A stretch of 64,000 nt of DNA. Origin: Chlamydoabsidia padenii (Eukaryota; Mucoromycota; Mucoromycetes; Mucorales; Cunninghamellaceae). The position numbers were made by a program, and so were the translations under genes. Below the pieces are notes generated by a model, which was given only the letters and a program-made list of their open reading frames with translations, made no database searches and was not told the origin of the DNA. Below are positions 51,435 through 64,000 of this stretch, piece by piece; the stretch's first letter is position 1, and every line of letters starts with the position of its first letter. The stretch is taken from contig JAIWND010000007.1 of the NCBI GenBank assembly GCA_025330725.1, positions 1,116,001 through 1,180,000 of the forward strand, given 5' to 3'.

Positions 51435-52370
51435 CTACTTTATTAATAACAATCTATTCAATTCATTCATTAATAAACTACCTATACTAAGTACATTCAA
51501 TGATTCTATCTTGTCCGTCATTGGCATCCCTATTCTAATTTCATCATCCAACCCCTGGACACCATTGTGTGCAGAGCTTAGAATTAAAGCCGGTCGTTTC
51601 GGTAACTCCGCCTGTTTATCACCAAAGTTCCATAACCAAGGTCCTGACCCCACCTTGACTTGTTGCTTGTCATCTTGATACAAAGGAGACCAAATATCCC
51701 CTGGTATCTGGGTAGGTAATGTCTCCGCCACGATAGGTGTCATATCATGAGATTTCAAAAACTCCAACAGTCCCTCCACAGGCACCGATTCGTACTTCCA
51801 TCGTAAGGACGATGTGCGTGAGGCTCGAATCGTATCAATATTGTATAAATCGCAGGTCGGTGTCATGATCACCCCCGAGTTCCATCCTAATCCCATACCT
51901 GTTCGCACCAGGTGGCCAAGAGTCGAGGGCACATTGACATGATCCAGCACCAACAGTCGATCGAGTTTATCTGGTAACGGGTGAGGAGGGATGGGGATTT
52001 CCGCAAAGATTTCGTGTCGCCCAGGTCGAGCCGCCGTGCCGAGAATGCGTCGGGTGAGATCGACATCGACAAGGTAATTGTATTTGGCCTTGAATGCATC
52101 AGGGTTTTGTAAGACTTGTAACGCAGGGTATTTGATGGCTTCTTCAGAGTGAGGAGTTTGTTCTGCCGTCACCACCAGAGATAGCATGGGGACACCAGCA
52201 TCACGCATTTCTCGGACTGGAAGTAGGCCTTGGATCAACGTCGTATTTTGATCTTTACGGTATTGTTTGCTTTCACGAAGTCGAATTAAATGTTGGGCCA
52301 CCTTGTCGGTTTGTTTGCGTACACGTTGGAAGAGACGAGGAAATTGATAAAGGGCTGGTGTTGAAGCCAT
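51435..52370 (-). CDS. SpoU/TrmH-family (SPOUT) RNA 2'-O-methyltransferase, MRM3/RNMTL1-like
   Basis: Single exon, 311 aa, the first ATG. The N-terminal about 110 residues look like the substrate-binding L30e-type domain (RLRESKQYRKDQNTTLIQG). The SPOUT domain has motif 1 DHVNVPSTLGHLVRTGMGLG with the invariant Arg, motif 2 ILSSAHNGVQGL, and motif 3 IRIGMPMTDKIESLNVLSIG. In this family the enzyme methylates a ribose 2'-OH in large-subunit rRNA. The basic N-terminus (QFPRLFQRVRKQTDK) is compatible with mitochondrial import, as for MRM1-3; a nuclear or tRNA target is also possible. Motif 2 has Ser/Ala-His in place of the usual Gly-Glu-Glu. GGGTTTAAA lies 72 bp upstream. Confidence 0.87.
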   Translation of the reverse strand: MASTPALYQFPRLFQRVRKQTDKVAQHLIRLRESKQYRKDQNTTLIQGLLPVREMRDAGVPMLSLVVTAEQTPHSEEAIKYPALQVLQNPDAFKAKYNYLVDVDLTRRILGTAARPGRHEIFAEIPIPPHPLPDKLDRLLVLDHVNVPSTLGHLVRTGMGLGWNSGVIMTPTCDLYNIDTIRASRTSSLRWKYESVPVEGLLEFLKSHDMTPIVAETLPTQIPGDIWSPLYQDDKQQVKVGSGPWLWNFGDKQAELPKRPALILSSAHNGVQGLDDEIRIGMPMTDKIESLNVLSIGSLLMNELNRLLLIK

Positions 52371-52929
52371 TGTTTGTTGAGATTGAAGAGAAGAGGGAAA
52401 AAAATTTGCTTGACCACCCTTTTTGAAAACTAAGAAATGCTGGGTTTAAATTCGATAAGTTTTTTTTTTTTTTTTTTTACCAGGTTGACGGAGATCTCTC
52501 CCTTGCAATGCCATCACCCTAATATATACTGTAGTAGGAAAACAATCACCTGAGACTAAGTAAGTTTACTTTAAGCTTTCTCGAGTTGGTTGAGGGGGTT
52601 CGTTTATACCACCAAAGCATAGGAATCTTTTGACCCCTGACCGTTTGATCAATGTCGGGATTTGAATACCATGTTCACTCAATGCCAGTGCTTTTTTGAC
52701 AGGTATGGCACATTGTAAAAAGACAGAATATAATACACATAGCCCAACAGCATACATGGTCATATCATATATAAAAAAAACTACTAAATAGACACATCAC
52801 ATATATACACAATCCAACACCACAAGACATATATACACAATCCAATACCACATATACACACACCATAAAGACTTTTTATCAAGGTATATTTAAAAGGCAT
52901 TCAAAACATGAGGATCCCATTTTTTTTAT
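52371..52929. other. Intergenic region with orphan motif copy
   Basis: Contains a perfect GTCGGGATTTGAAT at 52654-52667 between two minus-strand genes. On the minus strand a 65-codon frame (52566-52763) begins with a signal-peptide-like hydrophobic stretch, but there is no further support. Confidence 0.4.
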
Positions 52930-53701
52930 TTAAACAACAGTACCAGAGGCAGAAGCAATACGGGGCCACAAATCAGCACATTCCTTGGCAACAGGACCAG
53001 TGATAGCAGAACCCTTCATTTCACCCTTGGGGTTGACGATGACACCAGCGTTATCTTCAAAGTACAAGAAGACACCATCACGACGGCGCCAGGCCTTGCG
53101 TTGACGAATGACAACAGCAGGCATAACTTGTATAAAGACCAAGTTAGTATCGGGTTCAAGTATCATGTATGTTCTTGATGTAATTTCATTGTGTACTTAC
53201 CCTTCTTTCGCAATTCAGGCTTACCCTTCTTGACGGAGGCGACAACCATGTCACCAGCACCGGCAGCAGGAAGTCTGTTCAAACGACCCTTGATGTTACG
53301 GACAGCAATAACGTACAAGTTCTTGGCGCCACTAATTTTTTTTTTTTAAAAAAAAAAAGAGATAGTGTCAGTCATGAGTTGCATTCCATCTCCATTTCCA
53401 GCTTACGAGTTGTCCGAGCAGTTCATTACTGCAGCGACAGGAAGACCTAATGTCATACGGTACTTGGTTCCGGAGATACTAACTAGTTAAAAAAAAGAGA
53501 AACATAAGGTTAATGGTCAGGTCAAATTTCCATAATTTAGCATGATCCATCTATCCAGTCTTCCACTTTAATATTAGTCGGTGAGGCAAAGTTTTTGTTG
53601 TCGATTCAGTCGAATACCTTTTTTATGCAATCGGTATATGGATGGATAGATGGATAGATGAATGGATAGATGGATGGACAGTGGTGTATACCTTTAGGCA
53701 T
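52930..53701 (-). CDS. RPL23: Cytosolic large ribosomal subunit protein uL14 (Rpl23)
   Basis: Four exons: 53701-53692, 53482-53407, 53331-53201, 53126-52930; 137 aa, identical in length to yeast Rpl23. Sequence landmarks: [100 protein letters not shown]. uL14 sits at the subunit interface of the 60S ribosome. The first coding exon is only 10 nt (ATG plus two codons and one base), an arrangement common in fungal ribosomal protein genes. An inverted pair of the recurrent motif lies at 53795-53816, and the left end of the Fanzor transposon is only 118 bp upstream of the ATG. Confidence 0.97.
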
Positions 53702-53794
53702 CGTGGAATTGGAGAAAAGTAAAAGGAAGAAAATAGCCTGATGGGGAACTTGGACGTTGGTTTTCAAGAGTTTTAATTTCCGCTAGCCAACGAG

Positions 53795-53816
53795 CGGGTT
53801 TTGAAAAAATCCCGAC
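53795..53816. promoter_or_regulatory. Inverted motif pair upstream of uL14
   Basis: CGGGTTTTGAA abuts AAAATCCCGAC, forming a near-palindrome about 94-115 bp before the uL14 start and just outside the Fanzor element. Confidence 0.45.
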
Positions 53817-53821
53817 TTTTA

Positions 53822-53848
53822 CAGTATTTTAACTTGAATTTGAGACAG
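53822..53848 (+). repeat. Left terminal inverted repeat
   Basis: Starts CAGTATTTTAACTTG and ends GAGACAG; preceded by TA. Followed by a subterminal zone (53850-53960) with repeated TTTTAGACA / GAGACGGAG strings. Confidence 0.88.
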
Positions 53849-54013
53849 TTGTCATTTTTTTTTAGACAGTGTGAATTAAAGTTTTAGACGGAGTTACATA
53901 ATTTTTGAGACGGAGCGGAGATAAATTTTAGACACTGTGAAATTTATTTTTATACAGATGAATATGCAAAGTGGACGCCAAGAAAAAAAATCGAGACAAG
54001 GTAGCGGCATAAA

Positions 54014-54027
54014 CCGGGAATTGAAAA
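54014..54027 (+). promoter_or_regulatory. Motif copy inside the Fanzor element, upstream of its gene
   Basis: CCGGGAATTGAAAA, 140 bp before the Fanzor ATG and within the transposon, so the element appears to carry its own version of the host motif. Confidence 0.4.
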
Positions 54028-54166
54028 GCAGATCAGCGCCAACCAACGATAATATCAGTTGATTTGAATTTGTTTACATTTTAAACTCAACAATCAATGA
54101 AAAGCTGGGCATTGTTTCTCATCAATACATCCCTCATCTATCTCTTCCATTTTGCACCTGCTCTTC

Positions 54167-58872
<4,706 letters not shown>

Positions 58873-59221
58873 TTTTATCCGCATATCAAACATGCGTTGA
58901 CGTTTACGGCGTAAGTTGGCAAAAAAAAAAAAAAAAAAAAAAGATATTGTACTTCATTCAGACTAACTATTTCTTATTTGTCCTTAATGGTTCCTGTCAA
59001 CTGTCGTTATCTTCACTATGATCTGCCTCAATTCTTTTTTCCCTTGGTCTCAATTCGGTTTTCCCGCCGTCCATTTTTTATCCGCCCCCATCTAATTTTG
59101 ATTTTCGCCCGTCCCAAATTCTTTTCCCCCAACCCCAATTCCATTTTGTCATTGCCCAAATTTATTTTATACTTCGTGCTAATTTATTTTGTCTCTGTCT
59201 CCAATTCAAGTTAATAAACTG
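58873..59221 (+). ncRNA. Candidate omega-RNA (guide scaffold) region at the right end of the Fanzor element
   Basis: Non-coding DNA between the Fanzor stop codon and the right TIR. In characterised Fanzor and TnpB systems the guide scaffold is transcribed from the region downstream of the nuclease gene and ends at the element's end, so that flanking DNA forms the guide. Here the region includes an A-run (58921-58941) and, from 59027 to 59215, a pyrimidine-rich stretch with five variants of a YCYCAATTC-type string. Position is the only real support; I did not derive a fold. Confidence 0.3.
59195..59221 (-). repeat. Right terminal inverted repeat
   Basis: Reads CTGTCTCCAATTCAAG... on the plus strand and ends ...AAACTG followed by TA. 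Mismatches to the left copy are at positions 5, 7 and 20 counted from the outer end. Confidence 0.88.
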
Positions 59222-59223
59222 TA

Positions 59224-60695
59224 TGCGCACTGAATAATTTAAACACCACTGAAGCACATTTTTTATAGTTTGGCTTAGATTAAGGATATGAGACCGAAAA
59301 AAAAAAATGAAATATTGTTTTATTAAATAAAGATTATCAAGTATTTTATACTGGTGTCCTATGGATCAGCGTAGTGAGGGAATTGTTTTGAAGATGTCGC
59401 TGTTGGACCGAAGATCAAGAATGTAAGGACTGATAGAAAGTACATTGTCGGGGCAACATGAAGTGCCACTCATTAGCCCTACAAGATCTAATGTGTAAAC
59501 TGTTTTGAGGATGTTGCCTCATGACCGAAAATCATTGCTGATGCCCCTGTCGTATTTGTCACTATTCGTATTCTCAAACCAAATACCAATGCATAAGATC
59601 TATTTCTGGATCATCTGTTAAACTTTTGGCTGTCGTCGGAGTTTGCGCATTGGCCCTAATATTAAGGTACCAGCGGGTTAGTGTATTGTAGACAATGTTC
59701 TGTTTTTATTTCTATTCACTGCAAGCTTACGGTTCGGTGACTTTGTTATGGATATAAAATATTGGTCGACATACTACTACCCCCGTTCCATGCAATCAAA
59801 ATTCTTAATGGACGGTCTGCACAATCGATATATGGTGGTACATGCTGAATATCGTTTATTTTGTTGGGAATCAACAATCTTATTCAGACCAATTTCATGG
59901 AACCGGACCACTCCTTGAATTTTCATTTTGGTAATATGTCTTTTGGATCATTTGTTCTTATAACTCATGAGGTGCTGTCTGCGAAGTTTCGGTGAGGTCC
60001 GTTCGCCAGGGGGAAAAAACGGTATATTTCTTGGGTGGACCCTGGAAACCGATATTTGATCAGCCCCAAATTAACAGGGTTGTATACTATCAGCATGTCT
60101 AACAGACGAATATATTATAGTTGGTAACATTTGGAGTAGCTCAGCCTTTTATGTATGATGTGGATACCGACTGTCCGTGGTGTGTTTGAAAGTTTGGTAG
60201 GATTGTATATATAAAGGCGAGTGCAGAGCACTCAGAATCTAAGGGTAAAGGGAAACTATAACTTATAATGTACCAGTAGAAGAGAGAATAAAGAATAAAA
60301 GACAAAGAAATGTTTATTTCATCCATTCATTCATAGAAGAGGTTTATGGTCCAATGGTGCGGAGATAATAACTAATAAACGACGAATAACGATGTGATAG
60401 GTGAATGCATGAACACGTCGGTCATTAAATATCTAACAGCTCCAAACCAACAGAATTGGTACCGGCTTGAAAACAAAACAAAAAAAACATGCATTTTGTT
60501 GATCAATCAGTAAATTACGTATCGAGACAAGTTGAAGAAAAAAAAAAGTAGTTTCAGCTGCTTCTTTTCCCCTGTATTGGTTAACCCTCTTCTCTTTCCC
60601 ACCTTTTTTTTTTTTCCTTGACCCAAAATCAAGTCGACTAATTGAAATCCCGATATAGGAATTGATTGGCCGACCAGAATCCAGGATCCTAAAAA
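59224..60695. other. Intergenic region between the Fanzor element and the peptidase gene
   Basis: AT-rich; includes an imperfect repeat (ATTGTTTTGAAGATGTCGC at about 59381 and CTGTTTTGAGGATGTTGCC at about 59500, each followed by a GACCGAA string). ATTGAAATCCCGA lies 43 bp before the peptidase ATG. No gene seen. Confidence 0.45.
60641..60653 (-). promoter_or_regulatory. Recurrent motif copy upstream of the S33 peptidase
   Basis: ATTGAAATCCCGA on the plus strand, 43 bp before the ATG. Confidence 0.45.
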
Positions 60696-62524
60696 ATGAA
60701 GTGGAATAAAAATAAAAGAATCTTTTCTTTTCCATTCGTCTTTTTATTTTTAACAATCATGCAATTGAACATGGGTCTTCATTGTCTGGACAATCCTGCC
60801 ACTGAAAGCTTTGTTATTCCTGGTGCCAAAGTCTTTGACAGATACTTTGACTGTCCTCTTGGTAAATTCCCCCCCCCCATATATAATCTTCATTGACTAA
60901 CTTAATTTTTCCCACACTCCTTATTTTAGATTATAAGGACACGGCAAACTCGAAAACCATCAAAGTCTTTGTCCGTCATCTGGTACCCATTGACAAGATA
61001 AAACAAATAAAGAGCTTGCCTTTTTTGCTCTACTTGCAGGTAAACAGACATATACTAATGTAAATGTTTTAACTGATAAGAATGTCCTTCTTTTTTAGGG
61101 TGGCCCTGGCTTTGAAATAGCATCTCCTGGTAGTGCTCAATCAGGTTGGATCAAAGTGGCATTTGATCATGGCTACCAAGTACTCTTGTTGGACCAACGT
61201 GGCACTGGTTTATCGACTCCTGTCTCTGCTGCTTCTTTGGAACGCTTCTCATCCACCGAAGAAAAAGTGGACTATTTGACCAACTTTCGTGCTGACAGTA
61301 TCGTACGTGATTGCGAAACGATTCGTCTTTTTTTAACGGATGGTCGATCTATTAACGATGAACGACGTATCTCTCTTTTGGGCCAAAGCTTTGGTGGATT
61401 TTGTATCACGACCTATCTCTCATTATTGTAAGTGGAAAATTAAAAAGTGACAAGTTGCAATCCTAGGGACTAACCACGCATGGATGGTTATGAAATAGCC
61501 CTAATTCGATTCACAAGGCCTATATCACTGGTGGTGTACCTCCTTTGGTGGACAATCCTGATGCTGTATACCGTGCATTGTATCCTCGTATCCTAAAGAA
61601 GAACAAACTTTACTACAAAAAGTATCCCCAAGATGTCGTCAAGGTTCGTCGTATCCATGAATATCTTTGGAATAACAAGGTCGATTTACCTAATGGGGGC
61701 ATTCTCTCTCCTCGTCGATTTTTGCAATTAGGCATCTTATTTGGTGGATCGGGCGGTAAGTTGGGAATGAAAAAAAAAAAAATACAACTTGATCTTGGGT
61801 GGTGAAAAGAAAACACTCTTTAACATGTTTGTTATTTAGGATACGACACGTTACATGAAACAGTGACCTTGTGTATGAACGATCTCAACACCATCGAGAA
61901 ACTCAGCTACAAAACTCTCAACCACATTCAACAACTTCAAAGCTGGGACACGAATGTGATCTATTGTATTCTTCATGAAGCCATCTATTGTCAAAACCAA
62001 CAAGCCAGTCGATGGTCAGCCGAACGATTATTGAACGAGGAATTCGCCACAGAATTTGAATGGCGATTGGATCAACTGCAGCCTGATCAACCGATCCATT
62101 TTACGGGGGAAACCATCTACCCATTCATGTTGGATGACTTTGCGGAATTACGACATTTGGCTCCTGTTGCCCAACAACTCGCCGAACATAAATGGTCTGA
62201 TCTATACGATATTCCAACATTGAACACCCTGAATTCGGATGATCAAAAGATGGAATTGGCGGGGGTTAGCTACTTTGATGATATGTATGTCGACCGCGAA
62301 CTGTCAGAATACACTGCAAGTCAAATCAATGGATTCCAACAATATATCACTAACCAATACGCTCACAAGTAAACTACAACTATGAGAAATGATCGAAAAA
62401 GTGTGTACTGACTCTTTTTATCATTATTATTATTCTATTACATAGTGGTGTCCGCGCCGACGGTGATACTATCCTGAATTACCTAATCAAGCTTGGCCGT
62501 GGTGATGTCGCTTACGACCGATAA
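60696..62524 (+). CDS. Secreted S33-family prolyl aminopeptidase (proline iminopeptidase, alpha/beta hydrolase)
   Basis: Six exons: 60696-60861, 60930-61039, 61099-61427, 61499-61755, 61840-62368, 62446-62524; 489 aa. The N-terminus (MKWNKNKRIF then FPFVFLFLTIMQLN) is a signal peptide or signal anchor. Fold landmarks: oxyanion LQGGPGFE, LLLDQRGTGLSTP, nucleophile elbow LLGQSFGGF with catalytic Ser, an acidic loop YFDDMYVDRE (probable catalytic Asp) and the terminal AHNGVRADG with the catalytic His split across the last intron. The family removes N-terminal proline from peptides; secretion of fungal forms helps use peptides as food. ATG chosen as the first in frame with the signal sequence. 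Confidence 0.92.
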
Positions 62525-62750
62525 TGGTGGTGGTAGATGTAGTATTCATTAGTTGTAGTCCTTTATTACTTTTGTCAATAAATAAATTTGATTTGTGACA
62601 TTTGTAATGCATAACGGTTTTGTGTTAACAGTACCATCCATGATGAATAAAGTATTCACCAACAATTTAACATGGTTGGTATGTAGGTCTAAAAAAAGAC
62701 CTATAGTAGGCATCCAGGAAAAAAAATCTATACATTTTACAAACTCCGGT

Positions 62751-62781
<31 letters not shown>

Positions 62782-63165
62782 TGGTTATGGATCGGTTTTT
62801 GCATAAACGGGCTATGATACGGGTAAGTGGGCTAAATGACATCAAAAACAATAGTCTTTGAAACCCTTCAAGACGTAAGAAAGGTCTTGGTATTGAGTAA
62901 GGGATAAGGCTATTTTATTGAAAAGGTTAGAAACAAAAAGCGTCATCTATCATACCAGTGTATTATACGTCCCTCTTGTCATGAGGTACAAACAAATCAC
63001 GTTTTCGTAGGATAAGAGTAATAATCATGGCATACATATGTTCTTATTCTAGGGTGCATGGTCATGAATGGTTTCAGTAGACTCGTCTTACCATATAAAG
63101 ATAAAAGGAATTTCGAATAGGCTTTATCTCTTATTAAAAATCAAACATACGAATATCTCAAACTC
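62525..63165. other. Intergenic region, no gene seen
   Basis: Peptidase 3'UTR (AATAAATAAA near 62577), a T-run at 62756-62782, then AT-rich DNA up to the foldback element. Confidence 0.45.
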
Positions 63166-63296
63166 AACGAACCTTTCCCTTCCCCCAGTAATCACGTAAT
63201 TTGAAAACCAGCCAGGCTTAGAAATGATTACCGTTAAATCGCCTGAAAAAAAAAAAAGATGCACTCCCTAACATGCACCCCCACCCTTTCTCAAAA

Positions 63297-63533
63297 CAAA
63301 AGTCAGATTAAAACTATCTTAAGGCTATACTGCTCCATACAGAGGACTTGATACATTCACCATTATGTAAATTTTGTTGGAAATAGGCCAAGGAATGCTC
63401 ATGGTCACTTTTATCATTAGCATCACTTGTCCATTAAGGCAGTAGAGCTCTCTTAAGATTCCAGGCGAGAGTAAGCGGGTGTTGAAACAAGTTTTATCTT
63501 GTTTGTCAAATTTCATTCTGCAACTTTTTTTTA
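63297..63533 (+). repeat. Internal tandem repeat, copy 1
   Basis: Begins CAAAAGTCAG; about 80% identical by eye to the next unit. Shared strings include ATTATGTAAATTTTGTTG and CATCACTTGTCCATT. Confidence 0.85.
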
Positions 63534-63771
63534 CAAAAGTCAGGTTAAAACGATCTTGAGACTATATTGTTCCATACAATGGACTTGGTGCAATGACTAT
63601 TATGTAAATTTTGTTGTAAATAGGCTAAGGAATGTTCATGGTCACTTTTGTCGTGAGCATCACTTGTCCATTGAGGCAGTGGAGCTCTTTGAAGGTTCAA
63701 GGCGTGGTTAAGCGGGTTTTGAAATAAGTTTTGAGTTGTCTGTCAATTTTTTGTTCTACGACCTGACTTTT
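63534..63771 (+). repeat. Internal tandem repeat, copy 2
   Basis: Begins CAAAAGTCAG and is followed by the inverted form CTGACTTTTG, so the same decamer bounds the array on both sides in opposite orientation. Confidence 0.85.
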
Positions 63772-64000
63772 GTAATAAAAATAAAAAAGGATGTAGAATG
63801 AGATTTGTGTTTTGATACAGGGTGGGGGTGCTTAATGAGGAGTGCATCTTTTTGTTGAGGCAATTCAACGGCACTCATTTTCAAGTCAGGTTGGGTTTCA
63901 AATTACGTGATTTTTGGCGGAAGGGAAAGGCTCGTGCTTTCTTTCGTCTACAAGAAAAATATCTTTCGTCGCAAAGAAAAGGTAAAAGTCATTGTAAACC

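Larger units (their letters stand above)
63166..63936. mobile_element. Foldback/MITE-like element with ~135-bp inverted arms and internal tandem repeats
   Basis: The left arm (about 63166-63300) and right arm (about 63800-63936) are imperfect inverted copies. Shared strings, read inward, are CCTTTCCCTTCC, AATCACGTAATTTGAAA, CCGTT, AAAAAGATGCACTCC and GCACCCCCACCC. Between the arms lie two direct ~237-bp repeats. There is no coding capacity, so it would need a transposase in trans. Target-site duplication could not be defined. Ends are approximate. Confidence 0.72.

Overview
This 64 kb window is nuclear DNA from a fungus, most likely a Mucoromycota (Mucorales-type) species. The evidence is short GT-AG introns (about 45-120 nt) in almost every gene, fungal orthologues (Fip1, Rex1, MADS/Rlm1-type factor, long-tailed myosin I, ATP synthase subunit e), an Rrm4-like RNA-binding protein, long A/T homopolymers and AT-rich intergenic DNA. 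The phylum is inferred; no rRNA or ITS sequence is present. I placed splice sites by hand so that reading phase closes exactly, and every complete multi-exon model below gives an integral codon count except the Fanzor gene, which has one frame break.

Layout. 1-7.2 kb: Fip1 (-, runs off the left edge), ATP synthase subunit e (-), glucosamine-6-phosphate deaminase (-), a 73-aa unknown protein (+), an Rrm4-like three-RRM/MLLE protein (+). 7.2-10.3 kb: gene-poor, an (AAT)n microsatellite and a decayed membrane-protein-like gene. 10.3-13.4 kb: RNase H (+) and WDR5/Swd3 (-). 13.5-20.2 kb: a repeat graveyard with a broken retrotransposon gag, a 62-nt poly(T) and two further decayed gene fragments. 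20.2-22.8 kb: ankyrin protein (-) and a Gly/Ala-rich DUF7721-like protein (-). 23.7-27.8 kb: Rex1 exonuclease (+) and a RING protein (+). 28.0-33.2 kb: a predicted membrane protein (-) and a mitochondrial AAA ATPase (-). 33.8-41.1 kb: a Ppk16/YPL150W-like kinase (+) and an OPT transporter (-). 41.7-49.2 kb: myosin I (+) and CCT8 (+). 49.6-53.7 kb: a MADS-box factor (-), a SPOUT rRNA methyltransferase (-) and ribosomal protein uL14 (-). 53.82-59.22 kb: a 5.4 kb TIR transposon carrying a Fanzor (eukaryotic TnpB-like, RNA-guided nuclease family) gene. 60.7-62.5 kb: a secreted S33 prolyl aminopeptidase (+). 63.17-63.94 kb: a foldback element with internal tandem repeats.

The most notable object is the Fanzor element. 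It has 27-bp TIRs (24/27 identical) beginning CAGT and flanked by TA on both sides, the signature of Tc1/mariner insertion. Inside is one large gene with an N-terminal zinc-knuckle-like motif, a long Gln/His-rich region, and a C-terminal RuvC/zinc-finger nuclease whose glutamate appears relocated, as described for Fanzors. It encodes no recognisable transposase. One extra adenine in a 190-bp (CAA)n tract breaks the frame. The element lies head-to-head with uL14, 118 bp upstream of its start codon.

A second general observation is a short motif, consensus CGGGATTTGAA (or its reverse complement), found 43-260 bp upstream of about two thirds of the start codons here, including one copy inside the Fanzor element. 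It is a candidate shared promoter element. The genes otherwise form an ordinary housekeeping neighbourhood with no operon-like logic.
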